Source: JABDMD01 sp965203475
GTDB taxonomy: Bacteria > Pseudomonadota > Gammaproteobacteria > UBA4575
Length of the DNA: 64,000 bases
Direction of reading: 5' to 3'
Assembly: GCA_965203475.1 (NCBI GenBank)
Contig: OZ241890.1
Coordinates: 744,001 to 808,000, forward strand
The notes below the pieces were generated by a model. That model saw nothing but the letters and a program-made list of their open reading frames with translations, did not search any database and was not told where the DNA came from. This document shows positions 32,076 to 40,803 of this stretch, piece after piece; the stretch's first letter is position 1; every line of letters begins with the position of its first letter. Position numbers and translations under genes: made by a program.

Positions 32076-33443
32076 ATGTCCGATTTCAATTTTCCTCCTG
32101 GTCCAGAAGGCCAAGGAAAACTAGGTTGTCTTCCAGAAATGCGGGGAAACCCGATGCTATTCCTTGAGAAAGTAGCTCACGAATATGGTGGAATTGCACG
32201 AATCAACATGGGTGATTATTACTCTTATCTCGTTTCAGAGCCAAAACTCATAAAAGAAGTATTAGTTGATAACTATGATAAATATGTAAAAAACACACGC
32301 TACAAACAGGTTCGTATGGTCATTGGTGAAGGTATGTTACTAAGTGAAGGGGATGTATGGAAACAACAGCGCAGACATGCTCAACCAAAATTCACAGCAA
32401 AGGCTCTAGATGCACAGGTAAATTGGATAGCACCCTTGGCCAAACAATTTATAGATTCCTGGGAAAAAAATGTTAATGAAGAAAAACCCATAGAACTAGA
32501 AATGCAGTTTAATTTATTAACTCAATTACTGGCCGGTGTTTGGGTTATGGGAAAGGGGTTTGAAGAACGAGCTTTAACTGTCGCTTATATTTATAACCAA
32601 ATTCGCATGAACTGGCCTGAAATGACAGATTTGAAGAGCAGTCTTCTTAAGCCTAAAAATTTGAAGAAAGAAATCAATTTTCGGTTAGCGTTGGTCAAAT
32701 TTAATAAAGTTGTATATGAATTATTAGATGAATATATAGACATCATGGAAAATGATGATGGCTTTTTAAAACATTTATTGCCCATTGAAAAAGGCAAGAC
32801 AGAAGTTCGACGCTTTATTAAGAAGAATAGACGGAGTTTGCGTGATCAAGTGTTAACGTTATTTGTTACAGCGTTTGAAACGACTGCAACATCCTTATGC
32901 TGGGTAATGTATGTATTGGATCAGTATTCGGATGTAAAACAAAAGGTTTATGAAGAGGTCAAAAATGTGGCAGGCACTGAAGTGCCTACTGCAACTATTT
33001 TAAATAAATTAGAATACACGGAAAAAGTAATAAAAGAATCGTTGCGGCTTTTTTCCTCTGTTCATTCGTTCTCGAGAGTAGCTACTGAAGATCATTTCAT
33101 CGGTGGATATAAAGTACCGAAAGATATGACGGTGATTATCTCGTCTTATGTGACGCACCGCTTACCAGGATATTGGGAAGATCATGAGAAATTTGATCCT
33201 AGTCGGTTTGATAAAGAACGCACAGTGGGGCGATCGCGCTTTGCTTATATACCCTTTGCTGCCGGACATCGAAATTGCATTGGTTCCTACATGGCTATTA
33301 TGCAAAGCAAGCTGGTGGTTGCACTAATTGCGCAACAATTTAATTTAAGTTTATATCCTGGGCACAAAGTTGAGTTACATGCAGCAACTACAATGCGACC
33401 AAAATATGGGATGAAAATGAATATTGACCGATTAGCTGCTTAG
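32076..33443 (+). CDS. Cytochrome P450
   Basis: A 455-residue soluble P450. The I-helix motif reads FVTAFETTATS near residue 270, the K-helix ExxR is KESLRL near 325, FDPSRFDKER gives the PERF-like segment, and the haem loop is IPFAAGHRNCIG near 395 with the cysteinate ligand. No membrane anchor is present at the N-terminus, which begins FPPGPEGQG. The ExxR and haem motifs look functional. A redox partner is not adjacent. It sits between fur and a small hydrophilic gene of opposite strand; substrate unknown, though FadL-type porins nearby suggest hydrophobic compounds. Confidence 0.93.
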   Translation: MSDFNFPPGPEGQGKLGCLPEMRGNPMLFLEKVAHEYGGIARINMGDYYSYLVSEPKLIKEVLVDNYDKYVKNTRYKQVRMVIGEGMLLSEGDVWKQQRRHAQPKFTAKALDAQVNWIAPLAKQFIDSWEKNVNEEKPIELEMQFNLLTQLLAGVWVMGKGFEERALTVAYIYNQIRMNWPEMTDLKSSLLKPKNLKKEINFRLALVKFNKVVYELLDEYIDIMENDDGFLKHLLPIEKGKTEVRRFIKKNRRSLRDQVLTLFVTAFETTATSLCWVMYVLDQYSDVKQKVYEEVKNVAGTEVPTATILNKLEYTEKVIKESLRLFSSVHSFSRVATEDHFIGGYKVPKDMTVIISSYVTHRLPGYWEDHEKFDPSRFDKERTVGRSRFAYIPFAAGHRNCIGSYMAIMQSKLVVALIAQQFNLSLYPGHKVELHAATTMRPKYGMKMNIDRLAA

Positions 33444-33469
33444 AATATTCAGAAGGTTACTAAAATAAT

Positions 33470-33637
33470 TTAACAACCTGCTTTACGTGCGCGATCATCT
33501 AGTCGTTCGTTATCGTTAACTTGTTCAAGAGAATTACTATCAGAAATCGATGAATCAGCGGTTTTGTTGTTTTCTTGAACAACACCACGTCCAGCATCAA
33601 TTTTATTTTTAGAGAATTCCTCTTTTTGGTTTTCCAT
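33470..33637 (-). CDS. Small hydrophilic protein, 55 residues
   Basis: A frame from ATG 33637 to TAA 33470 with AAAGGA nine bases upstream of the start. The product, MENQKEEFSKNKIDAGRGVV at its N-terminus and DDRARKAGC at its end, is highly charged and probably disordered. Codons look natural and a good ribosome site supports translation. It converges with the P450 gene, 26 bases from its stop. I do not recognise the family. The overlapping 73-codon frame on the same strand has no ribosome site. Confidence 0.55.
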   Translation of the reverse strand: MENQKEEFSKNKIDAGRGVVQENNKTADSSISDSNSLEQVNDNERLDDRARKAGC

Positions 33638-33864
33638 GCCAATAAATCCTTTATAATCAGCCTAAGAAGCATAACTCTATATGTAGTGAGATGACCGTGA
33701 ACTGGCTCATAGGTCATCATTTGGTGATGCAGGTTGTGGGTGAATGGGGACCTTTTTGTGACTGAATTCTCTAAGTCGTTCCCACTAAGCCCATATAATT
33801 TGTGTCTAAATATCCGTGTAATAAGGTAGTTGTAATTTACATCGACATTAACTCTTAGAAAATC

Positions 33865-35157
33865 ATGTATTTAGAACATTTCGGACTCGATGAACAACCA
33901 TTTCAGCTGACACCGGATGCAAATTTTTTGTATCTGAGTAAGGCACATGCTCGTGCAAAATCCTATATGGAATACACGGTGTGGAACCGCGATGGATTTG
34001 TTGTAATAACGGGTGAAATTGGTTCTGGTAAAACAACCCTAATTCAACAATTACTTCGTAGTGTAAATGACGACGTAGTTATTGCACGAATTTATCAAAC
34101 ACAACTTAATGAAGTTGAATTTTTTCAAGCAGTTTTGTTGGAGTTTGGCTTAGACCCATTTCATGCAGGGAAAGTAGAGCTCATCAGCATGTTGAACAAC
34201 TATTTGCTTGAACAATATGCGCAAGGGAGACAAGTGATTCTGATCGTTGATGAAGCGCAGAATTTAAATAAGCGTGTATTAGAAGAGTTGCGTATGTTAA
34301 CCGGCATGGAAACAGATGAAGATCGAATTCTAAATCTAATTTTAGTTGGACAACCCGAATTAAAGAATTTACTAGATGCTCCAGGAATGGAGCAGTTGGC
34401 ACAACGTATTCGATTTCGTTTTCATTTAAAGGCTTTGGAACTAGAAGATATTGCAAATTACATCAGTCATCGGTTAACAGTGGCAGGACTTAAAAAGAAA
34501 AATGTTTTTGAAACGAAAAACAGAATTATTAATGAGGAGTGTATTCCTTTAATTCATCGCTATACAGGCGGAATTCCAAGATTAATTAATACTCTATGTG
34601 ATACATCTTTTATATGTGCATTTGTTGAAAATAAAAATGTTATTGATGCAAAAATTATTGAAGAAGCTGTGAATGAACTACAATGGGTTCCTTATAACGA
34701 AAGAATCGGAATTAAGGCTCTTCAAAGTAAGCCTACTTCTGCAGTTGATTTCGATGCATCCGCAAAACTAATTGATGTGATGAATGATAAGGATGTGCGC
34801 GAATATCTAATCATTGATGAGGTTACTTCAATTGGCCGAATTCCAACGAATGAAATTCATTTAAAAGATGAAATGGTAAGTGGTCATCACGCTAAAATTG
34901 TTCACTTGCAAAGTAATTATTTCATAGAAGATTTAATCAGCACCAATGGTACGTTCATTAACGGCAAACGCATTAAGCGTTGTGTCTTAAAAAATGGCGA
35001 TAAAATTTCATTTGGGCCTTACAAAATGTTATTCCAGCTCGATTCTAATGAGCTCCTTAAAGAAGAAAGCTATGCAGATCCTGTGGATACACAAACCAAA
35101 AATGTTGTTCCATTTGATGAAACTATCGTTTCAGGACCGATGGCTGCAAATAAATAA
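33865..35157 (+). CDS. ExeA/GspA-like AAA ATPase with C-terminal FHA domain
   Basis: A 430-residue protein. Residues 1-270 are an ExeA-type AAA ATPase: the typical YLEHFGLDEQPFQLTPDANFLYLSKAH start, Walker A ITGEIGSGKTT near residue 52, Walker B VILIVDEAQNL near 130, and IPRLINTLCD near 240. From about 315 an FHA phosphopeptide-binding domain follows: SIGRIPTNEIHLKDEMVSGHHAKI, IEDLISTNGTFINGKRI, LKNGDKISFGPYKM. ExeA/GspA helps assemble the type II secretin, and gspCDEFG lie 22 kb downstream. The FHA tail in place of the usual peptidoglycan-binding part suggests phospho-signalling. No membrane segment is seen. Confidence 0.88.
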   Translation: MYLEHFGLDEQPFQLTPDANFLYLSKAHARAKSYMEYTVWNRDGFVVITGEIGSGKTTLIQQLLRSVNDDVVIARIYQTQLNEVEFFQAVLLEFGLDPFHAGKVELISMLNNYLLEQYAQGRQVILIVDEAQNLNKRVLEELRMLTGMETDEDRILNLILVGQPELKNLLDAPGMEQLAQRIRFRFHLKALELEDIANYISHRLTVAGLKKKNVFETKNRIINEECIPLIHRYTGGIPRLINTLCDTSFICAFVENKNVIDAKIIEEAVNELQWVPYNERIGIKALQSKPTSAVDFDASAKLIDVMNDKDVREYLIIDEVTSIGRIPTNEIHLKDEMVSGHHAKIVHLQSNYFIEDLISTNGTFINGKRIKRCVLKNGDKISFGPYKMLFQLDSNELLKEESYADPVDTQTKNVVPFDETIVSGPMAANK

Positions 35158-35165
35158 GAGAATTT

Positions 35166-35939
35166 TCAACTTCTAATTCCAACACCTTTATTGAGTAAGT
35201 ATAAACTGGTAAAAAATAACGCCAGTAGAAAACTTATTATAACGATGAGTGAAGTTGAGTAGCTTACGTCAGATATTCCTAATACCCCTAATCTAAAGCT
35301 ATTCACCATGTATAAAATTGGATTAGCCAGTGATACTTTTTGCCAAAATTCAGGCAATAGCGAAATACTAAAAAATATTCCGCCAAGATAGGTTAGTGGT
35401 GTTAGTACAAATGTAGGGATAATAGAAATATCATCAAAACTTTTTGCAAATATCCCATTAATTAATCCCGCAAGTGAAAACAGAGCAGCTGTTAAAATGG
35501 TAACAGTGAGCATAATTCCAATATCGTGGATATAAAGTTTGGTAAAAAATAACGCTACAATGGTGACCGCAATTCCGACTACTAAACCACGCACAATTCC
35601 TCCTAACATGAATCCAAAAATAATAATGTAGTTAGGCATAGGGGAGACGAGCATTTCTTCGATATGGCGTTGAAATTTTGAACTGAAAAAAGAAGAAACG
35701 GCATTAGCATATGAATTTGTAATGACCCCCATCATAATTAACCCAGGAGCTATGAACTCAATGTAAGAATATCCATCGATATCTTTTAACTGTGAGCCAA
35801 TAAATTTTCCCATGATAATAAAATATAGCGCCATTGTTATCGCTGCGGGCAGAATGGTTTGCACCCAAATTCTCATAAAACGCAAAATCTCTTTTACTAC
35901 AATTGTGCGTAATGCAATAAGTTGTTTATATGGCGGCAT
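35166..35939 (-). CDS. ABC-2 type exporter permease
   Basis: A 257-residue inner membrane protein with about six hydrophobic helices. The pattern is that of ABC-2 permeases: LRTIVVKEILRFMRIWVQTILPA at the start, the GSQLKDIDGYSYIEFIAPGLIMMGVITNSY segment, and FQRHIEEMLVSPMPN. It directly follows the ATPase gene, one base apart, on the same strand. The pair resembles YadG/YadH in E. coli, whose substrate is unknown. The last residues run to KGVGIRS. Confidence 0.88.
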   Translation of the reverse strand: MPPYKQLIALRTIVVKEILRFMRIWVQTILPAAITMALYFIIMGKFIGSQLKDIDGYSYIEFIAPGLIMMGVITNSYANAVSSFFSSKFQRHIEEMLVSPMPNYIIIFGFMLGGIVRGLVVGIAVTIVALFFTKLYIHDIGIMLTVTILTAALFSLAGLINGIFAKSFDDISIIPTFVLTPLTYLGGIFFSISLLPEFWQKVSLANPILYMVNSFRLGVLGISDVSYSTSLIVIISFLLALFFTSLYLLNKGVGIRS

Positions 35940-35940
35940 A

Positions 35941-36864
35941 TCAGTTCGATTTTTGTGAAGTGAGCTTAATAAATAATTCTTCTAATCGATTTGATTTATT
36001 TTTAATACTTATTACAGAAATCGCTTTTTCATTTAGATGGTTAAATAAATTTAGCAAAGTTTGTTCAGAGGTTAGCGAAACCTCAATGGTTTTATCGTCT
36101 AATACAACAAGCTGAAATTCAGGTAATGAAAAGTTAGTAGGTAGGTTTTCTTGAAGGTATAAAATAAAGCTTTCCTCGGTTAGTTTTTCTAATAAATCTC
36201 TCATTGAGGTATCAACAATGATTTTTCCACCATCGATGATAGAAATATTACGACATAACCTTTCAGCCTCCTCCAGATAGTGGGTTGTGAGGATAATTGT
36301 TTTTCCTTGCGAATTTATTTCTTTTAATAAGTCCCACATTGATCTGCGAATTTCAATGTCAACACCCGCAGTAGGCTCATCAAGAATGAGTAACTCAGGA
36401 TTATGCACTAATGCGCGAGCAATCATGAGACGTCTTTTCATACCACCGGATAATTCTCTTGCAATATGCTTTCGTTTTTCCCATAAGCCTAATTGATCAA
36501 GGCAATCATTTGCAGAGTCCGCCGCTTCTGCACGATTGAATCCGTAATAACCAGCTTGATTTTTAATAATTTCAAATAGTGGCTCAAAATTATTGAAATT
36601 AAATTCTTGTGGAACTAATCCAATTTTACTTTTGGCTTGCGAAAAATTTGTGTCAATATCAAAGCCCATCATATGGACTTTCCCAGTAGTTTTATTGATT
36701 AAGGAAGCTAATATTCCGATTAAGGTAGATTTGCCTGCGCCATTTGGACCAAGTAATGCAAAAAAATCACCTGAATTTACTTCAAGATTAATATTTTTTA
36801 ACGCTACAACACCATTGCTATACGTTTTGTTTAAATTTTTTATTGATAAAGCAAGATCAGTCAT
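35941..36864 (-). CDS. ABC-2 type exporter ATPase
   Basis: A 307-residue ABC ATPase: Walker A LLGPNGAGKST near residue 38, the signature ELSGGMKRR near 140, Walker B LLILDEPTAGVD near 160, and the H-loop TTHYLEEAERL near 190. The C-terminal 80 residues form the accessory region common in this subfamily. With the permease downstream it makes a two-gene exporter of YadGH/CcmA type. The substrate cannot be inferred. Confidence 0.92.
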   Translation of the reverse strand: MTDLALSIKNLNKTYSNGVVALKNINLEVNSGDFFALLGPNGAGKSTLIGILASLINKTTGKVHMMGFDIDTNFSQAKSKIGLVPQEFNFNNFEPLFEIIKNQAGYYGFNRAEAADSANDCLDQLGLWEKRKHIARELSGGMKRRLMIARALVHNPELLILDEPTAGVDIEIRRSMWDLLKEINSQGKTIILTTHYLEEAERLCRNISIIDGGKIIVDTSMRDLLEKLTEESFILYLQENLPTNFSLPEFQLVVLDDKTIEVSLTSEQTLLNLFNHLNEKAISVISIKNKSNRLEELFIKLTSQKSN

Positions 36865-36909
36865 CTTTTAGTAATATTTATTGTACAAACTTAAAATTGT
36901 GAGGAATTA

Positions 36910-38301
36910 ATGATTGCCCAGGATGTTATGCGATGCTTCAGTGAAAACACTACTGAGAAGACTATACCTCTGAATATAGTATACAAGACAGATTTTGATA
37001 TTTGGGTTAAGAATCAAACCGAATTTTCAAAAAATTGGATTAAAAATTCTGGATTTAAGGCAAGCGCCAATCGATTTTTAATTATCCCAGATAATACAGG
37101 ATGTATTGATTCTGTGCTGGTAATTGCCGATTCAAAAAATATTATTTGGTGTCTAGGAAAGTGCGCAAATGAATTACCGGAAGGGGATTATTCAATTGCT
37201 ACAAATTTAAGCGAATCGGAAAAAGAGTCTTGTGCATTAGGCTGGGGACTAGGCTCATATGACTATAAGAGATATAAAAAGAAAAATAAAAAAAATTGCA
37301 CGCTTGTATTGGATGTTGAAAATAAAACTAAAGTTGAAAGTCTTTTGAGCGGCATCACAGTCACTAGAGACATGGTGAATACTCCTGCTTCCGATATGAT
37401 GCCTCAAAACATATCAGATACATGTAAAAGCATTGGAAAAAATTATGATGTAAATTTTTCTGAATGTGTGGGGAAAGAATTATTAAGCAATAATTTTCCG
37501 GTTATTCATGCTGTTGGAAGAGCGAGTGTGCATCATCCGCGGTTAATTGAATTTAGTTGGGGAGAAAGCAATAAACCAACCGTTGCTTTAATAGGAAAGG
37601 GAGTTTCTTTTGATAGCGGAGGCTTAAATATTAAGTCTGCACAGGGGATGCGTTTAATGAAAAAAGATATGGGTGGAGCAGCCCATGTTGCAGGCATTGC
37701 TACCGCAATTATGCAGATGAACCTACCTATTCAACTAAAAGTACTCATACCTGCTGTCGAAAATGCAATTTCAGGAAACGCTTATCGACCAGGGGATGTT
37801 TTGACAGCTAGAAATGGAAAAACAATCGAGATTGATAACACAGACGCAGAAGGGCGCTTAATTTTATGTGATGCACTTTCTAAAGCGATTGAAGATGAGC
37901 CGGATATAATTATAGATTTCGCAACGCTTACAGGTGCTGCAAGAGTAGCGATGGGCACAGAAATTCCTGCATTTTTTTGTAATGACCAAACCCTGGCAGA
38001 TGCACTCAAAGATGCTGCAGATGATGTTTGTGATCCAATCTGGCAATTGCCTTTACATACGCCTTACCGTTATATGTTAGACAGCAGTGTTGCAGATTTC
38101 ACCAATAGTGCTACCAGTGGTTTCGGTGGAGCCATTACTGCGGCATTGTTTTTAAAAGAATTTGTACCTGACACCATTAAATGGGCACATTTTGATGTGA
38201 TGGCCTGGAACAACCGTTCAAGGCCGGGCCGTCCAAAGGGGGGTGAAGCAATGGGGTTGCGTGCTGTAGTTGAATTTTTACAACGGGAATATGCGCATTA
38301 A
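36910..38301 (+). CDS. Leucyl aminopeptidase family protein (M17)
   Basis: A 463-residue cytosolic metallo-aminopeptidase. The catalytic C-terminal part shows ALIGKGVSFDSGGLNIKS, MKKDMGGAAHVAGI with the metal-binding Lys and Asp, AVENAISGNAYRPGDVL, the signature NTDAEGRLILCDAL, and IDFATLTGAARVAMG. The N-terminal domain is divergent and short, as in the subgroup of M17 enzymes distinct from PepA. Metal ligands appear complete. Three bases separate it from dusA, so the two are co-transcribed. Confidence 0.9.
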   Translation: MIAQDVMRCFSENTTEKTIPLNIVYKTDFDIWVKNQTEFSKNWIKNSGFKASANRFLIIPDNTGCIDSVLVIADSKNIIWCLGKCANELPEGDYSIATNLSESEKESCALGWGLGSYDYKRYKKKNKKNCTLVLDVENKTKVESLLSGITVTRDMVNTPASDMMPQNISDTCKSIGKNYDVNFSECVGKELLSNNFPVIHAVGRASVHHPRLIEFSWGESNKPTVALIGKGVSFDSGGLNIKSAQGMRLMKKDMGGAAHVAGIATAIMQMNLPIQLKVLIPAVENAISGNAYRPGDVLTARNGKTIEIDNTDAEGRLILCDALSKAIEDEPDIIIDFATLTGAARVAMGTEIPAFFCNDQTLADALKDAADDVCDPIWQLPLHTPYRYMLDSSVADFTNSATSGFGGAITAALFLKEFVPDTIKWAHFDVMAWNNRSRPGRPKGGEAMGLRAVVEFLQREYAH

Positions 38302-38304
38302 ATA

Positions 38305-39297
38305 ATGTCTGAAGTTTATAAATTTAGTATTGCGCCCATGTTGCGTTGTACGGATCGACATTTTCGATATTTTGCAAGATTACTCACTAAGCAGAGTCTT
38401 CTTTACACAGAAATGATTACAACAGGCGCTATTATTTATGGTGATCAAGAACGATTATTGAAATTCAATGAAGTTGAGCATCCAGTCGCATTACAACTAG
38501 GTGGAAGCGATCCTAACGAGATGGCTAAGTGTGCAGAGTATGCTCAACAATATAATTATAATGAAGTAAATATAAATGTGGGCTGTCCAAGTGAGCGTGT
38601 GCAGGCAGGAAAATTTGGTGCTTGTTTAATGTTAGAGCCAAAAACTGTAGCCAAGTGCATTACTGCTATGAAAACTACAACTGACCTGAATGTTACCGTG
38701 AAAACAAGAATTGGTGTTGATGATCGTGATGACTATGAAAGTTTAGCTAAGTTTGTCAATGTCATTGCCAATGCTGATTGTAAAACGATCATTATTCACG
38801 CGCGTAAAGCTTATCTAAAAGGACTAAGCCCTAGACAGAATCGATCCGTCCCCCCTTTACGCTATGAGGTGGTATACCAACTTAAACAAGATTACCCTGA
38901 GTTAAATTTTGTTTTAAATGGTGGTTTAAAAAATTTGACTGATATAAAAAAGCACTTAGGCGAACTAGATGGCGTAATGGTTGGTCGAGAAGCTTATGAT
39001 AATCCTTTCTTTTTGGCTAGCATTGACAAAGAAATATTCGATGAAAATGTAAGCAACGTGTCCAGGGAGCAAGTTCTTACACAATATAAAACCTATATGA
39101 AAGCAGAGTTGGAAAGAAAAATTCCAATGAAAAATTTAGCACAACATATTTTTGGATTATTTAATGGAATACCGGGTGCGAGGTCATGGCGTAGATATTT
39201 GAGTGATAATATTTATCAGCCAGGAGTAGGGCTTGAAGTCATAGAGCAGGCATTTGAATTGGTAGATTCAAAACAGCGCATACCTGCCATGAGCTAA
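38305..39297 (+). CDS. dusA: tRNA-dihydrouridine synthase A
   Basis: FMN enzyme that reduces uridines in the D-loop of tRNAs. The 330-residue protein has the DusA start FSIAPMLRCTDRHFRYFARLL, YTEMITTGAIIYGD, VALQLGGSDP, NINVGCPSERVQAGKFGACLM with the catalytic Cys, VKTRIGVDD, IIHARKAYLKGLSPRQNR and LNGGLKNLTDI, followed by VMVGREAYDNP. All are DusA-specific rather than DusB or DusC. Confidence 0.95.
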   Translation: MSEVYKFSIAPMLRCTDRHFRYFARLLTKQSLLYTEMITTGAIIYGDQERLLKFNEVEHPVALQLGGSDPNEMAKCAEYAQQYNYNEVNINVGCPSERVQAGKFGACLMLEPKTVAKCITAMKTTTDLNVTVKTRIGVDDRDDYESLAKFVNVIANADCKTIIIHARKAYLKGLSPRQNRSVPPLRYEVVYQLKQDYPELNFVLNGGLKNLTDIKKHLGELDGVMVGREAYDNPFFLASIDKEIFDENVSNVSREQVLTQYKTYMKAELERKIPMKNLAQHIFGLFNGIPGARSWRRYLSDNIYQPGVGLEVIEQAFELVDSKQRIPAMS

Positions 39298-39301
39298 TAT
39301 C

Positions 39302-39952
39302 CTATAAGTCTGTTCTTAGCTGTATAAAATTTTTATGATCTGTAAAATACAAATAGTCTTCAATAGTATCTACATCCCTTACTTCCGTTAGCAAACTGTA
39401 GTTATAATTTATCTTTTCAAGTTTTTGGATCGTTTGTTCCAACACTTCTTCCGTGCTCCAATTGATTTCTTGAAAAATTTCATTTGAAATTTTGTTTGCT
39501 CCAATAAGCGCATAGCCTCCATCTGCAGTAGGGCCTAATACGATATCAATTCCTGTATTTAACAACGAAAAAGCCTGATTAATGTAGGACTGATTCAGTT
39601 CGGGACAATCAGAACCAATTAATACAACTTGATGGTATTGAACTAAGCAATCATCCAATGCCTGAAACATTTTTTCGCCTACATCATTTCCTGTTTGATT
39701 TTTTGAATCTAGATTATAGAAAGCTTTTAAATCAGTGAGATAAGGATGTTTGTCATCAGGACTACAGTATAAGGTGTATGAATATTCAGCTTTGTTTTTA
39801 TCAAATGTATTTTCTACAACATTACTTAATAGTTTTTTGTAAATTTCAGCGGCCTCATCATTTCCTACAAAACGAGCAATGCGTGATTTTACATTTCCAG
39901 GAATGGGTTGTTTGCAAAAACAAATAACTAGTTTATTTTCTTTTCCTTTCAT
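39302..39952 (-). CDS. TIGR04282-type glycosyltransferase (arsenosugar/rSAM-associated transferase 1)
   Basis: A 216-residue GT-A-fold protein. I chose ATG 39952, which overlaps the upstream stop as ATGA, over the longer frame from 40015. It shows ICFCKQPIPGNVKSRIA at the start, the VVLIGSDCPELNQSYINQAF nucleotide-site segment, VLGPTADGGYALIG, and a C-terminal EVRDVDTIEDY. The family is paired with a second transferase in the 'rSAM/selenodomain-associated' and arsenosugar gene sets. No radical SAM partner (ArsS) is next to it. Confidence 0.85.
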   Translation of the reverse strand: MKGKENKLVICFCKQPIPGNVKSRIARFVGNDEAAEIYKKLLSNVVENTFDKNKAEYSYTLYCSPDDKHPYLTDLKAFYNLDSKNQTGNDVGEKMFQALDDCLVQYHQVVLIGSDCPELNQSYINQAFSLLNTGIDIVLGPTADGGYALIGANKISNEIFQEINWSTEEVLEQTIQKLEKINYNYSLLTEVRDVDTIEDYLYFTDHKNFIQLRTDL

Positions 39953-40626
39953 GAATAGTATTTTGTAAGTTGATTGGGCGATACACCAAAAAAATATAAT
40001 AGTCGCAAGCACCACATTTTAACTATGGTATCCAGTACACCTTCTGTTTCCCACTTGCGACTAGAAATAATAACGGTTTGTTTAATACAAGCTGGTTTGG
40101 AGAATATTTTTAATCGCTTACTGAGTTCTATATCTTCCATTAATGGAAAATTTGGAATTCCTTCGCTTAAAAAATAGCAGTCTCTTTTTACGAAAATTGC
40201 TTGATCACCGGTTGCTATACCCGAGATACGACTACGCACATTCATAAACCAAGCGATCACTTTATATATCATTGATGAATTAGCGAATGAGACATTAAAC
40301 CTTCCCCATTGATTATCATCCCTATTAAAAGCTTGTTGAATTAGTTGAATCGCATTATCAGGAAGAATTGTATCCGCATGAAGAAACAGAAGAACTTCAT
40401 GTTTACTTTGTTGAGCTCCATTATGTAATTGCATACCACGAGATGGGTTGGTTACAATTGTTTTGCAACCAATATTATTTGCTATTTGAAGTGTGTGATC
40501 TGAGCTGCCGCCATCAATTACAATAATCTCATTACCATCATCTAATAAAGCTTTAAAATTAGTTTTTTGTTTTATTAAATTTTTCTCTTCATTTAATGTA
40601 GGAATAATGATGGAAAGAGTGGACAT
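39949..40626 (-). CDS. TIGR04283-type glycosyltransferase (arsenosugar/rSAM-associated transferase 2)
   Basis: A 225-residue GT-2-like transferase: LSIIIPTLNEEKNLIKQ, IIVIDGGSSDHTLQIA, NPSRGMQLHNGAQQSKHEVLLFLHADTILPDN and the SGIATGDQAIFVKRDCYF segment, then PLMEDIELSKRL. These are the hallmarks of the TIGR04283 family. It overlaps the downstream transferase by four bases (ATGA), so translation is coupled. The usual partners make dimethylarsinoyl sugars, but here the pair stands alone. Confidence 0.87.
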   Translation of the reverse strand: MSTLSIIIPTLNEEKNLIKQKTNFKALLDDGNEIIVIDGGSSDHTLQIANNIGCKTIVTNPSRGMQLHNGAQQSKHEVLLFLHADTILPDNAIQLIQQAFNRDDNQWGRFNVSFANSSMIYKVIAWFMNVRSRISGIATGDQAIFVKRDCYFLSEGIPNFPLMEDIELSKRLKIFSKPACIKQTVIISSRKWETEGVLDTIVKMWCLRLLYFFGVSPNQLTKYYS

Positions 40627-40803
40627 GATATGTTGGTGTTTAGCAGTTAAACCTAAATATTGTGAAATTCATTAAAATTTGAATTGGAATTTTAGCTTAT
40701 TGCTATGAATGGGTTATTCAATATCTTATCTTTTTGCTAGAATAATAGTACGCAAAGAATCAATAAAACTAAAAATAAAGCGTAAATCCAGAAGGAGAGT
40801 GGC

